Assembly (NCBI RefSeq): GCF_007828835.1
Contig: NZ_VIVL01000008.1
Coordinates: forward strand, 245,721-309,720
Direction: 5' to 3'
Origin: Variovorax beijingensis
GTDB taxonomy: Bacteria > Pseudomonadota > Gammaproteobacteria > Burkholderiales > Burkholderiaceae_C
Length of the DNA stretch: 64,000 nucleotides
Below the pieces are notes generated by a model. That model was not told the DNA's origin. It worked only from the letters and a program-made list of their open reading frames with translations, and did no database searches. This document shows, one piece after another, positions 63,104-64,000 of this stretch; position 1 is the stretch's first letter, and every line of letters starts with the position of its first letter. A program made the translations under genes and the position numbers.

Positions 63104-64000
63104 TCAACGGACCATGCAGGGCTTTTTATTGTCGAAAGTCCAGCCCGGGATCAGGTATTGCATCGCCTGCGCATCGTTGCGCGCACCCAGGCCGTGCTTC
63201 AGGTACAGCTGGTGCGCCTTCTCGACCTCGTCCATGTCGAGCTCCACGCCCAGCCCGCCGCGCGTGGGCACCTTCACGAACCCGCCCTCGATCTGCAGCG
63301 GCGCCCTGGTCAGGCGCTGGCCGTCCTGCCAGATCCAGTGCGTGTCGATGGCCGTGACCTTGCCCGGCGCCGCGGCCGCCACATGCGTGAACATGGCGAG
63401 CGACACATCGAAGTGGTTGTTCGAATGCGAGCCCCAGGTCAGGCCCCAGGCCTGGCACAGCTGGGCCACGCGCACCGAGCCCTGCATCGTCCAGAAGTGC
63501 GGGTCGGCCAGCGGGATGTCGACCGACTGCAGCGACAGGCTGTGCACCATCTCGCGCCAGTCGGTGGCGACCATGTTGGTGGCGGTCGGCAGGCCCGTGG
63601 CGCGGCGGAACTCGGCCATCACCTCGCGGCCGGAGAACACGCCTTCGGCGCCGCAGGGGTCTTCGGCATAGGCCATGACGCCGTGCAGGTCGCGGCACAG
63701 GCGGATCGCATCGGCCAGCAGCCAGCCGCCGTTCGGGTCGAGCGTGACGCGCGCCTTGGGAAAGCGCTCGTGCAGCGCGCGGATGGCTTCGACCTCTTCC
63801 TCGCCGCGCAGCACGCCGCCCTTGAGCTTGAAGTCGGTGAAGCCGTAGCGCGCATGCGTGGCCTCGGCCAGGCGCACGATGGCTTCGGGCGTCATGGCTT
63901 CTTCATGGCGCAGGCGGAACCAGTCGTCGGCGGCGCCGGGGTCGCTCTCGTAGGGCAGGTCGGTCCTGGTGCGGTCGCCCACGTAGAACAGGTAGCCGAG
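63104..64000 (-). CDS. gudD: Glucarate dehydratase (5' end cut by window edge)
   Basis: Enolase-superfamily enzyme removing water from D-glucarate to form 5-keto-4-deoxyglucarate. 298 C-terminal residues are visible, against about 446 in the family, so the first 150 or so lie beyond base 64000. Key residues are visible: FKLKGG (general base Lys), LDPNGGW and AEDPCG (metal ligands), ATNM and WGSHSNNHFD (catalytic His). It continues into the aldehyde dehydrogenase gene, giving a glucarate catabolic pair. Confidence 0.95.
   Translation of the reverse strand, partial: LGYLFYVGDRTRTDLPYESDPGAADDWFRLRHEEAMTPEAIVRLAEATHARYGFTDFKLKGGVLRGEEEVEAIRALHERFPKARVTLDPNGGWLLADAIRLCRDLHGVMAYAEDPCGAEGVFSGREVMAEFRRATGLPTATNMVATDWREMVHSLSLQSVDIPLADPHFWTMQGSVRVAQLCQAWGLTWGSHSNNHFDVSLAMFTHVAAAAPGKVTAIDTHWIWQDGQRLTRAPLQIEGGFVKVPTRGGLGVELDMDEVEKAHQLYLKHGLGARNDAQAMQYLIPGWTFDNKKPCMVR

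Overview
The window reads as chromosomal DNA of a GC-rich betaproteobacterium of the family Comamonadaceae, most likely Variovorax or a close relative. This is inferred from very high GC, an earP-efp pair with an arginine-type EF-P, dnaG followed by rpoD, a Bug-type solute-binding protein, many LysR and branched-chain-type ABC systems, and a short intergenic repeat typical in style of this family. It holds about 54 protein-coding genes. I saw no rRNA, tRNA, CRISPR array, prophage or insertion sequence. No stretch longer than 300 bases lacks a gene; the longest gap is the 296-base rpoD leader.

Layout. 1-2925: tartrate/D-malate dehydrogenase (cut by the left edge) coupled to a haloacetate dehalogenase, with a divergent LysR regulator. 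2944-6408: uvrC-pgsA-EamA exporter operon. 6551-10099: a lipoprotein gamma-glutamyltransferase facing an exported M20 peptidase, with a shared hairpin between. 10188-12862: earP, efp, enoyl-CoA hydratase. 12925-20050: LOG-family protein facing a five-gene cluster pncB - Na+/H+ antiporter - hydroxypyruvate/glyoxylate reductase - rmuC - MFS. 20227-23986: CsbD, a periplasmic helical repeat protein, thioesterase, HDAC-like amidohydrolase, phasin with a PhaR-like operator, and a short-chain dehydrogenase. 23934-29585: YihY, dnaG, rpoD. 29686-32401: three exporters or membrane proteins (Bcr/CflA, HPP-CBS, SugE).

32472-36657: an uptake-activation-cleavage cassette (Bug binding protein, type III CoA-transferase, HMG-CoA-lyase-like enzyme) with a divergent LysR. 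36779-38382: a metallo-beta-lactamase-fold protein with a degenerate metal site, overlapping a DsbA-family gene. 38405-45732: livKHMGF plus a tannase/feruloyl esterase lipoprotein in one run, headed by a GntR regulator. 45898-49125: core MetE, glutathione transferase, cardiolipin-synthase-like phospholipase D. 49103-56523: TetR with a divergent YbhGFSR-type exporter and a NodT outer-membrane factor, controlled through a 22-base palindrome. 56520-57572: a ROK-type protein whose conserved blocks occur in circularly permuted order. 57657-57744: a long, nearly perfect inverted repeat. 57766-61532: fused substrate-binding/permease osmoprotectant transporter, LysR, MFS. 61579-64000: aldehyde dehydrogenase and glucarate dehydratase (cut by the right edge), fitting glucarate to 2-oxoglutarate catabolism.

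The most unusual items are the permuted ROK protein, the long hairpin beside it, the complete fluoroacetate-dehalogenase-type active site, the metal-site-deficient MBL protein and the disulfide-paired periplasmic repeat protein.
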